Shown: one piece after another, positions 25,130 through 33,923 of the stretch
Position numbering within the stretch: position 1 is the stretch's first letter
Layout: each line of letters begins with the position of its first letter
Source of the DNA: CAWKEY01 sp963848675
GTDB lineage: Bacteria; Pseudomonadota; Gammaproteobacteria; Methylococcales; Methylomonadaceae
Length of the DNA: 43,625 bases
Direction of reading: 5' to 3'
Assembly (NCBI GenBank): GCA_963848675.1
Contig: CAWKEY010000019.1
Coordinates: 1 to 43,625 of the forward strand
Notes under the pieces: generated by a model
Database searches by the model: none
Told to the model about the DNA's origin: nothing
What the model saw: the letters and a program-made list of their open reading frames with translations, nothing else
Translations under genes and position numbers: made by a program

Positions 25130-26089
25130 ATGAAACCTGCAGTTCGCATAGCCGCGGTCATCATCAATTACAAAACGCCTGAGCTCACAATGGCTGCCGT
25201 ACGATCGCTTTACGGCGAATTGGACCCAAAGCGAGACGCTATTTACGTTGTCGATAACTGTTCGAACGATGGTTCCCTCGAATTTCTTAATATTGCGTTG
25301 CCTTCTGAATCATGGCCGGGTCGTATCGAAATTTTGGCTTCCGATTACAACGGTGGTTTTTCTTATGGCAACAATTTCGCTATGAACAACGTAAACGCCG
25401 AGGCTTATTTGTTATTAAATAGCGATGCCGAAGTTGTTCCGGGGGCCATTTCGTTAATGTGGGTGACCTTGCATGGTGATGCAAAACGTGGACTGCTCGG
25501 ACCGTTAGTGCTGGGTGAAGATGGTTCGGAGCAAGTGAGTTGCTTTGTCGATCGTACGCCATGGAATGAATTTTTGGCTACGGCGAAAACCGGACCACTG
25601 ACAAAGTTATTCGGTTGTTTTGGTGTTCAAGAAGTAGCCCTGCTGCCCGGAGGGGCCGCGCGGGAGGTGGACTGGCTCAGTTTCGTGTGTGTGCTGATAC
25701 GTGGCGCTGCCTATTATGACATCGGCCCTATGGATGACGGCTATTTCATGTATCGGGAAGACAATGATTATTGTCGACGCACCCGGGCCAAGGGTTGGCA
25801 GGTTTATTATTTGCCACAGGCAAAAGTGATTCACTTGAATAAAGGCTGGTCGGCGAAACAGCTTGCCCGTCAGCCGGCTTTTTACTATGAATCCAGAACT
25901 CGCTATTTCCAAAAATACTATGGATTAGCCGGTGTTATTCTGGCCAATGTGTTATGGACTTTAGGCCGCCTGATACATTTGCCAAGAGAAATATTGCAAC
26001 ACAGGCCCCCTTCAGTAGCAGTAAGCGCCTGGCGGGATATCTGGACATTCCGTACCGGGACCAAGCCGATTAACCGCGAAATCCAATAA
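25130..26089 (+). CDS. Glycosyltransferase family 2, WbbL-like
   Basis: A 319-aa GT2 enzyme resembling rhamnosyltransferases of the WbbL type: AVIINYKTPELTMAAVRSL, VVDNCSNDGS, NGGFSYGNNFAM, LLLNSDAEVVPGAI (metal site) and MYREDNDYCRRTRAKGWQVYYLP (catalytic region). The ATG at 25130 with GAAGGA 7 nt upstream is preferred over 25112, which has no ribosome site. Sugar specificity is not provable. Confidence 0.9.
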   Translation: MKPAVRIAAVIINYKTPELTMAAVRSLYGELDPKRDAIYVVDNCSNDGSLEFLNIALPSESWPGRIEILASDYNGGFSYGNNFAMNNVNAEAYLLLNSDAEVVPGAISLMWVTLHGDAKRGLLGPLVLGEDGSEQVSCFVDRTPWNEFLATAKTGPLTKLFGCFGVQEVALLPGGAAREVDWLSFVCVLIRGAAYYDIGPMDDGYFMYREDNDYCRRTRAKGWQVYYLPQAKVIHLNKGWSAKQLARQPAFYYESRTRYFQKYYGLAGVILANVLWTLGRLIHLPREILQHRPPSVAVSAWRDIWTFRTGTKPINREIQ

Positions 26090-26112
26090 ACCTTATTAAT
26101 TCTTGACATTCA

Positions 26113-27150
26113 ATGAATAACGATGCGTCAATAAAGCCCAATATGCGAGCTGTCGGTATGCAGCAAGATATTATTTGCTCTGACGTCGGCGTGGTGGTGA
26201 TCGGCCTCAACGAGGGTGCGCGTTTGCCAAGTACTTTGTCGGCGGCAATATCCCCCGGGTCGCCCTTGATTTATGTCGATTCGCGCTCAAAGGATAATAG
26301 TGCTGAGCTGGCTAGCAGTCTTGGTGTTGAGGTCATCGTGCTATCGGACGACAAGCCCATCAATGCCTCGCGTGCACGTAATGAAGGTGCCAATGTTTTA
26401 TTGTCGCGTTTTCCAAACTTGCGCTATTTGCAGTTTCTCGATGGCGATACGGAATTGGATCAACACTGGATCTTAGCCGCTCACAGACATTTAGAAGAGC
26501 ATCCCGAGGTGTGTTTCGTCTGTGGTCAACTGCGCGAGAAGGACCGCGATGAGAATATTTATCGCCGTTTATGCGATATGGAGTGGCGCTGGGGAGCGAC
26601 AGACAACGCCGAGCCTTGCCGTCTGGGTGGAATGGGCTTAATGCGGGTGTGTGCTTTTGCCGCTTCCGGAGGTTATGACGAAACTTTGATTGCGGGTGCT
26701 GATCCGGAGCTCTACGGGCGTTTGGTGGAAGACGGCTGGAAATTGCATGTTCTTTCAAACCTGATGGGTATTCACGATTCAGGTATGGAGTCATTCGGGC
26801 AATGGTGGATTCGTGCTGTCAAATCTGGGTTTAGTTTTGCCAATGGCCAAGATGCTGCTGCATGGGAACGTGAGAGACGTAGCGCTGTGGTTTGGGGCGG
26901 CATCTTGCCTTTAGTTGCCACTTTGGCAGGTATTTTTGTCAGCGGTTGGGCGATGCTGCTTTGGCTGGTGTATCCGTTGAATGCCTGCCGCATATGGGCT
27001 AGTAACGCGAAGAGAGAGTTTTCCAATGCTGACCGATGGCTTTATGCCGTTGCTTGCATGGTTATGAAAATTCCTCAATTTTCCGGCATCGTTAAATACC
27101 ATTGGCGTAGCCAATGCAAGCAAACGGCAACCTTAATTCAATACAAATAG
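26113..27150 (+). CDS. Glycosyltransferase family 2 with C-terminal membrane helices
   Basis: A 345-aa GT2 enzyme: VVVIGLNEGARLPSTL, IYVDSRSKDNSAELA, NASRARNEGA and LQFLDGDTELD (metal site), with GADPELYGRLVEDGWKLHVL. One or two membrane helices follow at about residues 260-295. The family often works on lipid-linked acceptors. No ribosome site is clear before the ATG, but the domain starts soon after. Confidence 0.87.
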   Translation: MNNDASIKPNMRAVGMQQDIICSDVGVVVIGLNEGARLPSTLSAAISPGSPLIYVDSRSKDNSAELASSLGVEVIVLSDDKPINASRARNEGANVLLSRFPNLRYLQFLDGDTELDQHWILAAHRHLEEHPEVCFVCGQLREKDRDENIYRRLCDMEWRWGATDNAEPCRLGGMGLMRVCAFAASGGYDETLIAGADPELYGRLVEDGWKLHVLSNLMGIHDSGMESFGQWWIRAVKSGFSFANGQDAAAWERERRSAVVWGGILPLVATLAGIFVSGWAMLLWLVYPLNACRIWASNAKREFSNADRWLYAVACMVMKIPQFSGIVKYHWRSQCKQTATLIQYK

Positions 27151-27156
27151 CGCATT

Positions 27157-27674
27157 ATGTCATATGCAGAATGGCTGGCCGATTTGCCCCGTTACCCCAA
27201 GCGACCTTGGTTGTGCGAACAATCTATCTGGGCCTTAGCCGTTTATCGACTAGGTAGGCATATCGATCGCATGCGGTCAGGCATGGCAAAAAAAAATCGC
27301 CACGCGCTTTTATTAGCTTGCATTTCGTTTGACGGAGACCGTTACCGGGATAATCCTGCCGAAAGAAGCTGAGATCGGACGAGGGCTTAAAATTTTACCA
27401 TTTTGGAAATATCTTCATTCATCCCGATGTCAGAATAGGGGCAAATTGTACCTTGCGGCAGGGGGTGACCGTTGGTAATCGCAAGCTTGATGGACCGGTG
27501 CCGGTTATAGGGATTGATGTGGAATTCGGTGCTTATGCACAAATTCTCGGGGATGTCACGATAGGTGACGGCGCCAAGATCGGTGCGATGAGTATGGTAT
27601 TGGAGAACGTACCCCCAAACGCAACCGCTGTGGGCGTGCCAGCTCGGATTATTGTTATGCAAAATTACACCTGA
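27157..27674 (+). pseudogene. Decayed serine-acetyltransferase-like (CysE/LbH) gene
   Basis: Three frames together give one family member. Frame 1 (27157-27290) reads EWLADLPRYPKRPWLCEQ and on to MAKK. Frame 2 continues ATRFY-stop-LAFRLTETVTGIILPKEAEI. Frame 3 (from about 27397) reads YHFGNIFIHPDV and LRQGVTVGNR to PARIIVM. The lesions are: one extra A in the nine-A run at 27288-27296, a TAG at 27314-27316 where this family normally has Trp in YWL, and one extra T in TTTT at 27393-27396. Polysaccharide loci often carry such a sugar O-acetyltransferase. Three independent lesions argue for a dead gene, not phase variation. Confidence 0.8.
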
Positions 27675-27715
27675 CTTCTTTACAGGTTTTTTCTCTAATT
27701 AGTTCAAGGAATGTT

Positions 27716-28453
27716 ATGAAGATAGTGGATTTTTTTGACAGGATTTACGTAATAAATCTTCCCTACAGAAAGGACCGGCTAAACTCGGTCACCAAAGAGC
27801 TTGGGCGCGCAGGAATAAACTTTTGTCCCGGCAAGGTGGAGGTTTTTTCCGCTATAAGACCTGAAGAGCCAGCAGGATTTCCGGATATTGGTTGGAGGGG
27901 GTGTTTCCTCAGCCATCTGGGTGTGATTAAACAAGCCAAAAAGGATAATCTCAATAACGTTCTGATAATGGAAGACGATCTGTTGATATCCAGGCGATTC
28001 ATCAAAAATCAGGTAAAACTGGTTGATGATCTGAGATCGCGAGAATGGGGGGTTGTTTATTTTGGCCATCTTATCCAGGGATTACGAAATCAACCTGTAC
28101 AGTTAGTATCTTACCCCGAAAAAATAATCGGGAACCATTGCTACGCAGTGAATGGGAGTTTGTTCGATCGACTGATTGAGTACCTTGAGGACTACGCGGC
28201 GCAAGTCGCTCGGCAGAGACCCCAGGTTGATATAGGCGTTGACAGCGTAATATCTCTGTTTCGGAAACAGAACAAGGATATCGTTACATTGATTGCTTCC
28301 CCAGCTATATGCGTCCAGAGCGACTCGACCTCTGATCTTGCAGGCCATGGGCCCAAAGCCACTGGCATTCGAGCTTTGGTGCAAAGCATTCCAATGGGTA
28401 AATCAATTTTAAATAAATTACGTGTCGTAAAGAGATGGATGGTTGATGTTTAA
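27716..28453 (+). CDS. Glycosyltransferase family 25 (LPS-type)
   Basis: A 245-aa GT25 enzyme: DRIYVINLPYRKDRL at the start, GWRGCFLSHLGVIKQA, and NVLIMEDDLLIS (metal-binding EDD) near residue 85, as in LOS/LPS galactosyltransferases. CAAGGA lies 7 nt before the ATG. It follows the dead acetyltransferase and precedes the GT4 stump, within a degraded stretch of the locus, but is itself intact. Confidence 0.88.
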   Translation: MKIVDFFDRIYVINLPYRKDRLNSVTKELGRAGINFCPGKVEVFSAIRPEEPAGFPDIGWRGCFLSHLGVIKQAKKDNLNNVLIMEDDLLISRRFIKNQVKLVDDLRSREWGVVYFGHLIQGLRNQPVQLVSYPEKIIGNHCYAVNGSLFDRLIEYLEDYAAQVARQRPQVDIGVDSVISLFRKQNKDIVTLIASPAICVQSDSTSDLAGHGPKATGIRALVQSIPMGKSILNKLRVVKRWMVDV

Positions 28454-28590
28454 CCTCAGCGAAACGCTAATTAGTCAAAAATTTGATCAATCACCAACAT
28501 CACTTTACATCAAACAATCGCTGCAGGGATTTCCTCAGTCATTAAGACATTGCAGAAATTACGATAATTCTGAAAGCTAAAAGTTGACCC

Positions 28591-28956
28591 ATGACCACTT
28601 CCCTAAATATCGGCTACTTCATCAACCAATATCCGGCTGTCAGCCACTCCTTCATTCGCCGCGAGATTCTGGCGCTGGAAAGTCTCGGCTGGCGGGTAAG
28701 CCGTTTTGCCATTCGCCCGGCGCCTGGCCGCCTTGTGGATGCGGCAGATCACGCGGAAGCCGAAATAACGAAATTTATCGTCAAAACCCCGGCACCAGCG
28801 TTCATTGGGATCATTGACAGGCAGTTGTCAGGCAATGCCGTGCGCTTCTTCCGGACTTTGGTTTTTGCGTTTCGCTTTATGGATTTAATGATTTTGTTGT
28901 GGCGTTGGTGTTCGTGGCCTATCGGATTTGATTGCATGCCTGGGAGTTCAACATGA
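28591..28956 (+). pseudogene. N-terminal fragment of a GT4 glycosyltransferase
   Basis: A 121-aa frame whose first about 100 residues (YFINQYPAVSHSFIRREILA, LESLGWRVSRFAIRP) match the N-terminal domain of GT4 enzymes such as the 31096 gene (YLTGFYARAGDTFIRREVEE). The donor-binding C-terminal half with the EX7E motif is absent. The frame runs out just after the ATG (28953) of the next gene, where a deletion appears to have joined the two. Confidence 0.75.
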
Positions 28957-30080
28957 ATATCGCAATTATCGGCTGTGGATTTGTAGCCGATTATTATCTG
29001 GCAACCCTGAAACTACATCCGGAATTGGTTTTGTTGGGTGTTATGGATAAAGACGAGCAGCGTGCTAGTCGATTTGGCAGTTTTCACGGCGTGCCGGTTT
29101 ATCGGACTTTAAGCGAGTTGCTGGATGATCAAGGCGTACAAATCGTGTTGAACCTGACCAATCCGGATGCGCATTATGAAATTGCCAAAGCCTGCCTGCT
29201 GGCCGGCAAACATGTGTACTCGGAGAAACCGTTGGCCATGCGCTTCAAGGATGCTGAGGAACTAGTCGAACTGGCGGAAAGCCGTGGCCTGCAGATATCC
29301 TGTGCGCCGTGCAGTTTGCTCGGCGAAAGCGCACAGACACTCTGGAAAGCCCTGCGCGAGGAAAAAATTGGCGACGTTTACGCTGTGTACGCTGAGATGG
29401 ACGATGGCTTGGTGCATCGTATGCCCTACCGCAAGTGGTTTAGCGCCTCCGGTAATCCCTGGCCGGCCCACGATGAATTCGAGGTCGGTTGTACGCTGGA
29501 ACATGCAGGATACGTGCTAGGTTGGTTGCCGGCCTTCTTTGGCCCCGCCGTATCCGTAACAGCATTTTCCTCCGAGCAGATCATCGATAAGGAAACCGAC
29601 GAGCCACTCACTCGTCATGCCCCCGACTTTTCCGTGGCCTGCGTGAAATTTGTCTCCGGCATGGTGGCTCGCTTGACTTGCAGCATCATCGCCAAACACG
29701 ATCATACTTTGCGAATCTTCGGTCGCGAGGGCACGTTGCACCTCGACGATACGTGGCGCTATCGTTCTCCAGTATATGTGCGGCGCCTCATCAACATACG
29801 GCGCAAAATGCTCATTAGCCCGTTCAAGAAACATCTCCCATTACTTGGGGACAAAAATCCGCACATTAAGCCGCGTGGCTCACAGAGCATGGATTTCAGT
29901 AGAGGGGTTGCGGAATTAGCACGATCTATTCAGGAAAATCGTCAGAGTCGTTTGTCATCGAGATATTCGCTTCATGTTACCGAGTTGGCTTTGGCTATTC
30001 ACAATGCCGGCAACGCCAATGGGCCCTATCACGTTAAAACAAGCTTCGACCCCATAACTCCGATGGACTGGGCTAAATGA
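28953..30080 (+). CDS. Gfo/Idh/MocA family oxidoreductase 2
   Basis: A 375-aa NAD(P)-dependent oxidoreductase: IIGCGFVADYY (Rossmann), NLTNPDAHYEIAKAC, YSEKPLAM (E91-K92-P93) and the C-terminal alpha/beta domain. The ATG at 28953 with GGGAG upstream is preferred; the frame start at 28932 lies in the preceding fragment. It overlaps the following SDR gene by 4 bp (ATGA), so both are translated together and probably act on the same nucleotide sugar. It is divergent from the first oxidoreductase at 13566. Confidence 0.88.
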   Translation: MNIAIIGCGFVADYYLATLKLHPELVLLGVMDKDEQRASRFGSFHGVPVYRTLSELLDDQGVQIVLNLTNPDAHYEIAKACLLAGKHVYSEKPLAMRFKDAEELVELAESRGLQISCAPCSLLGESAQTLWKALREEKIGDVYAVYAEMDDGLVHRMPYRKWFSASGNPWPAHDEFEVGCTLEHAGYVLGWLPAFFGPAVSVTAFSSEQIIDKETDEPLTRHAPDFSVACVKFVSGMVARLTCSIIAKHDHTLRIFGREGTLHLDDTWRYRSPVYVRRLINIRRKMLISPFKKHLPLLGDKNPHIKPRGSQSMDFSRGVAELARSIQENRQSRLSSRYSLHVTELALAIHNAGNANGPYHVKTSFDPITPMDWAK

Positions 30081-31096
30081 CACAAACAAATGTCGTATCC
30101 TTGAATATTTTAGTGACTGGAGCCGACGGCTTTATTGGCCGCGCAGTTGTTGCCGAATTATGCAACCGTGGACATAAAGTTCTAGCCATGGTACGACACG
30201 CCGAGAAGCCAGACCTTTTTGATGGAAAAGACGCGGTGACAAGAGTCGTTGCCGATGTTACCGAGCCAGCTACCTTGATGGCAGCGATGCCGGGCGTCGA
30301 TGCAGTGATCCATCTGGCTGGTATTGTTTGGGGCGATATTAGTAGCATGCATGACGTCATGGTTGAGGGTACTCAGAATGTGATCGAAGCCATGCACAAA
30401 ACTAATGTCTTCCGATTGATCCTAGCCAGCAGTTTATCCGTTTACGACTGGTCAAAAGTCACAAACTTCCTGAACGAATCTTCACCTCTCGTGCAGGACC
30501 CGGCGTGCCAGCAAGGTCCATATTCTCTGGCCAAGACCGAACAGGAATTGCTCGCTCGATCGCTCTGCGAACGATACAACATAAATTTAACGGTTTTGCG
30601 TCCTGCCGGTGTTGTTTCGCCTGATAATTTTGATGCCGCCGATCTAGGACCTCTTATGGGGCCTGTGCAATTTGTGATAGCACCTCGGCGCCAGCTCCGC
30701 ATTGTAAATGTCAAACACGTTGCAGACGCGTTAGCTTCTGCATGTTCGGCCGATCTGCCCAATGGGTTAACATGCAATCTGGTGGACGACGATTCCATCA
30801 CAGCATGGGCACTTGCTTGTTGCTTGAGACGCAGCAATGGTCGCTTCCGTTTCATGCTTCCCCTGCCTTATGCTTTGCTGACAGGGATTGCCCATCTAGT
30901 CTATCCGCTGGCAAAACTGGTAGGTTGGGAAAAATACGTCCCCGGACTATTTTCTCCAGACCGATTAGTCTGCCGTTTCAAGGCAGCCAATTGTGACACT
31001 AGCCTTTGGCGTGAATATTTACCGTTAAATTCAGCCCAGCCTCTTGCTGAGCCCTACTCCGACACTCCCTCTTCAGCAAGCATAAAAAATTTGTAA
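30077..31096 (+). CDS. NAD-dependent epimerase/dehydratase (extended SDR)
   Basis: A 339-aa sugar-nucleotide SDR. ILVTGADGFIGRAVV is the NAD motif (residues 11-25). ASSLSVYD supplies the catalytic serine and YSLAK (Y149, K153) the catalytic pair. The C-terminal part contains a hydrophobic segment (MLPLPYALLTGIAHLVYPL) like the membrane-associated UDP-GlcNAc/WbpK-type reductases or epimerases. It may reduce or epimerise the keto sugar made by its partner. It overlaps the next ORF by one base. Confidence 0.87.
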   Translation: MTQTNVVSLNILVTGADGFIGRAVVAELCNRGHKVLAMVRHAEKPDLFDGKDAVTRVVADVTEPATLMAAMPGVDAVIHLAGIVWGDISSMHDVMVEGTQNVIEAMHKTNVFRLILASSLSVYDWSKVTNFLNESSPLVQDPACQQGPYSLAKTEQELLARSLCERYNINLTVLRPAGVVSPDNFDAADLGPLMGPVQFVIAPRRQLRIVNVKHVADALASACSADLPNGLTCNLVDDDSITAWALACCLRRSNGRFRFMLPLPYALLTGIAHLVYPLAKLVGWEKYVPGLFSPDRLVCRFKAANCDTSLWREYLPLNSAQPLAEPYSDTPSSASIKNL

Positions 31097-32382
31097 TGCT
31101 CGATAAAAATACTGCCGTCGTGGTGGAATCTGATTCTAAATCACCTATTGCCTATCTGACGGGATTTTATGCCCGCGCTGGTGATACATTCATTCGCCGC
31201 GAGGTTGAGGAACTGCGCAGACTTGGCTGGACCGTGCATACCTTTTCAATACGCCGCGCTGATGCGGGAGAGCAAGTATCCGAAGACATATTACGTGAAC
31301 AAGCCGCCACTTTTTATATTCTCGAACAGGGCGCTTGGCGCTTGGGCGCCACCTTCTTCGGCATGGCCTTGAGATATCCGCTGCGAATGGCTCGCGCCAT
31401 AAACCAGGCGAGGAAAATTCGATCGCCCGGGATCAAATCGGCTTTATGGCACTTTATCTATTTGATGGAAGCCTCCTGTTTGGCTGATCAGTTGCTTAAG
31501 CGCGATGTTAAGCTGCTGCACAATCACATAGCAATGAATTCGGGCACCGTAGCCATGCTTGCATCGGTATTAGCAGGCATACCTTTTAGCATGACTGTAC
31601 ATGGTCCCCATGAATTCTTTGATGCCGAGCTTTGGGGATTAGGCAAGAAAATAGCTGCATCCGCGTTGACAGTATGCATCAGTGATTTTGGCAAAAGTCA
31701 GTGCATGCTATTTTCGCCTCACGATTCGTGGCACAAACTGAAAGTGGTCCATTGTGGACTGGATAGCTCTTTTTTGCACAGTGTTGTGCCAACTCTAACT
31801 GAAACGCTTAATCTGATTTATGTTGGACGGCTAGATCCCGAAAAAGGGCTAACGATATTGGTAGATGCGGCTGCGCGCCTTCAAAGCCAAGGCGTCATTT
31901 TCAAACTGTTTATTGTCGGTGATGGCATAATAAGGACAGAACTTGAGGCATATGTCAGAGAACTTGACTTGCAAGATATTATCCGCTTCCTTGGCTGGCA
32001 GGGTAGTCAGGAAGTGCAGCGCTTGATTCTGGAATGCAGAGCGATGGTGCTGCCAAGCTTCGCGGAAGGTATACCGGTGGTACTCATGGAGTCTATGGCA
32101 TTACAGCGACCAGTGATTGCTACCCATGTCGCGGGCATTCCGGAATTAGTACAAAATCGAGTAAACGGTTGGCTGGTACCTGCAAGTTCGGTGGATGAGT
32201 TTGCGACTGCCATGCGAGAGGCATTGCAAGCCTCGCCTGAGACTTTGACTGAAATGGGTAAACGTGGCCGCCAGCGGGTGTTGGAGCGGCATGCGATTGT
32301 TACGGAAGCAGGGAAGCTGAGCGAATTGTTTGCTGGTGTGTGCGGCTTACCGCCGGAGGATATAGTTTCACACCCAAAATAA
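31096..32382 (+). CDS. Glycosyltransferase family 4 (WcaL/AmsK-like)
   Basis: A 428-aa GT-B enzyme. The N-terminal acceptor domain starts IAYLTGFYARAGDTFIRREVE. The donor domain has LIYVGRLDPEKGLTILVDA, and the EX7E motif is in FAEGIPVVLMESMALQRPV. This organisation matches colanic-acid-type GT4 enzymes. It is the intact paralogue of the 28591 stump. Sugar specificity cannot be inferred. Confidence 0.92.
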   Translation: MLDKNTAVVVESDSKSPIAYLTGFYARAGDTFIRREVEELRRLGWTVHTFSIRRADAGEQVSEDILREQAATFYILEQGAWRLGATFFGMALRYPLRMARAINQARKIRSPGIKSALWHFIYLMEASCLADQLLKRDVKLLHNHIAMNSGTVAMLASVLAGIPFSMTVHGPHEFFDAELWGLGKKIAASALTVCISDFGKSQCMLFSPHDSWHKLKVVHCGLDSSFLHSVVPTLTETLNLIYVGRLDPEKGLTILVDAAARLQSQGVIFKLFIVGDGIIRTELEAYVRELDLQDIIRFLGWQGSQEVQRLILECRAMVLPSFAEGIPVVLMESMALQRPVIATHVAGIPELVQNRVNGWLVPASSVDEFATAMREALQASPETLTEMGKRGRQRVLERHAIVTEAGKLSELFAGVCGLPPEDIVSHPK

Positions 32383-32403
32383 TTTTCCTTTGGAGGTTGT
32401 CAT

Positions 32404-32438
32404 ACCCCAACCCTCTCCCGCCGTGAGAGGGTTGGGGT
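32404..32438. repeat. Strong hairpin between GT4 and GT2 genes
   Basis: ACCCCAACCCTCTC (32404-32417) and GAGAGGGTTGGGGT (32425-32438) form a perfect 14-bp stem with a 7-nt loop, without a T-run. A related CCTCATCCTAACCTTCTCCC tract follows at 32472-32491. These are of the same CCTCACCCCAACCC kind seen inside the MITE at 9-247. It could act as mRNA stabiliser or attenuator in the long operon. Confidence 0.65.
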
Positions 32439-32540
32439 GAGGGGTATAAATTTGTAATTTATGTTTGATAGCCCTCATCCTAACCTTCTCCCTGTGTGAG
32501 AAAGGAGTGGTTTTTAAACGTTCTGGATTCAAGATGTTGT

Positions 32541-33722
32541 ATGGATTTTATTAATACTTTGCTGATAGCCTTTTCCTGCCTTTTGGCGATTCCAACACTA
32601 GTGTTCGCTTTGGAGGTTTTGCTGGCATCAGGCACTACTAGCTCGTTAAAACACCCATCAGGCCGCAGACCTCGCGTTGCCGTTTTAATGCCGGCCCATA
32701 ACGAAGCTCGGGTGATTGTGGATACCTTGAACTCTATCCTGCCTCAACTCACTAATACCGATCGATTGTTGGTAGTTGCGGATAATTGCACAGATAAAAC
32801 GGCAGACTTGGCGAAAGCGCATGGGGCTGAAGTCATCGAACGCAAAGATAAAACCCAACTCGGCAAAGGCTATGCACTTAATTACGGCCTGCATTTCCTG
32901 GCAGATAATGATCCACCTGAAATTGTCATCATCATCGATGCCGATTGTCAGTTGTCACCATCTTGCATAGACGTTCTTACACGCCAGGTCGAAATCGAAA
33001 ATAAACCGGTACAGGCGCTTTATCTGATGCAAGCGCCTGCAAACAAATCCATAACTCAGGCGATTGCCGAGTTTGCCTGGCTGGTCAAAAATCAGGTCAG
33101 GCCCTTAGGGTTAAAGCGTTTGGGCTTGCCTTGCCAACTAATGGGCACCGGCATGGCCTTTCCCTGGGCCCTTTTACGTCAGGCCGATCTTGCGCACGGC
33201 AATATGGTTGAGGATATGAAATTAGGTATCGATCTGGCGTTACTGAACTTTTCTCCATCTTTCTGTCCAGATGCGTTGGTGACCAGCGAATTTCCAACAT
33301 CGGAACATGCGGTTGCCAGTCAAAGAAAACGCTGGGAACATGGCCACCTTGCGACAATATTCGCTGAAACGCCTAAATTGCTAAAAATGGCTTTACAGCG
33401 ACGCGACGCATCATTGTTGGCCATGGCGCTTGATTTGTCCGTTCCTCCTTTGAGTGCATTGGGATTGTGCCTGGTTGCCATGTTGAGCATTACCCTTTTT
33501 CTGACATTCATTCTCGGCAATACAACGCCTTTTGGGATCATGGCGAGTTCAAGCGGAATTTTTGCCGCTGCGGTTTTCGTTGCCTGGTACCGGTTTGGAC
33601 AAGCAACCCTATCGTTTAAAACCTTGTGTGGCGCACCTTTTTATATACTTCGCAAAATACCACTCTATGTCACTTTCCTCATCAAAAGGCAGCAGGGTTG
33701 GGTCAAGACCGAAAGGCGTTAG
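32541..33722 (+). CDS. Membrane-bound processive GT2-like glycosyltransferase
   Basis: A 393-aa inner-membrane enzyme. A first helix (about 3-24) is followed by the GT2 core: VAVLMPAHNEARVIVDTL, VVADNCTDKTADLA, IIIDADCQLSP (DxD) and QRKRW (QxxRW). Further membrane helices are in the C-terminal third. QxxRW places it with cellulose/hyaluronan-synthase-like or dolichol-mannose-type enzymes. The ATG at 32541 begins directly before the first helix; the frame start at 32496 lies in the repeat. No good ribosome site is visible. Confidence 0.88.
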   Translation: MDFINTLLIAFSCLLAIPTLVFALEVLLASGTTSSLKHPSGRRPRVAVLMPAHNEARVIVDTLNSILPQLTNTDRLLVVADNCTDKTADLAKAHGAEVIERKDKTQLGKGYALNYGLHFLADNDPPEIVIIIDADCQLSPSCIDVLTRQVEIENKPVQALYLMQAPANKSITQAIAEFAWLVKNQVRPLGLKRLGLPCQLMGTGMAFPWALLRQADLAHGNMVEDMKLGIDLALLNFSPSFCPDALVTSEFPTSEHAVASQRKRWEHGHLATIFAETPKLLKMALQRRDASLLAMALDLSVPPLSALGLCLVAMLSITLFLTFILGNTTPFGIMASSSGIFAAAVFVAWYRFGQATLSFKTLCGAPFYILRKIPLYVTFLIKRQQGWVKTERR

Positions 33723-33800
33723 ATGCGCAACGGTGTTGATGGACTTCGATCATTTAGCGATCAAAATTACACCTGAATATCTCGGTTCGAAAGGGATATA

Positions 33801-33923
33801 ATGAAACAAATTAAGCACGATACAAGTGCCTTGTTATTTGTTAAATTCAATGGGGTAACCCCGTATGAAGTAATGCAACGATATACAATTTCGGCTGTCC
33901 TGTTTTCACTCACCTTAATATGA
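33801..33923 (+). CDS. Possible 40-aa leader ORF coupled to the TPR lipoprotein
   Basis: ATG at 33801 with AAAGGG 5 nt upstream. The frame stops with TGA at 33921-33923, which overlaps the ATG of the TPR gene as ATGA. The TPR gene itself has no clear ribosome site, so a coupled leader would explain its translation. The product (MKQIKHDTSALLFVKFNG, then ISAVLFSLTLI) matches no known family. A small palindrome GGGGTAACCCC lies at 33852-33862 inside it. Confidence 0.4.
   Translation: MKQIKHDTSALLFVKFNGVTPYEVMQRYTISAVLFSLTLI

Noticed and set aside
27288..27296. Nine-A run as a phase-variation switch
   Set aside because: Two further lesions (TAG at 27314 and an extra T at 27393-27396) mean that slippage in the A-run alone could not restore the gene.
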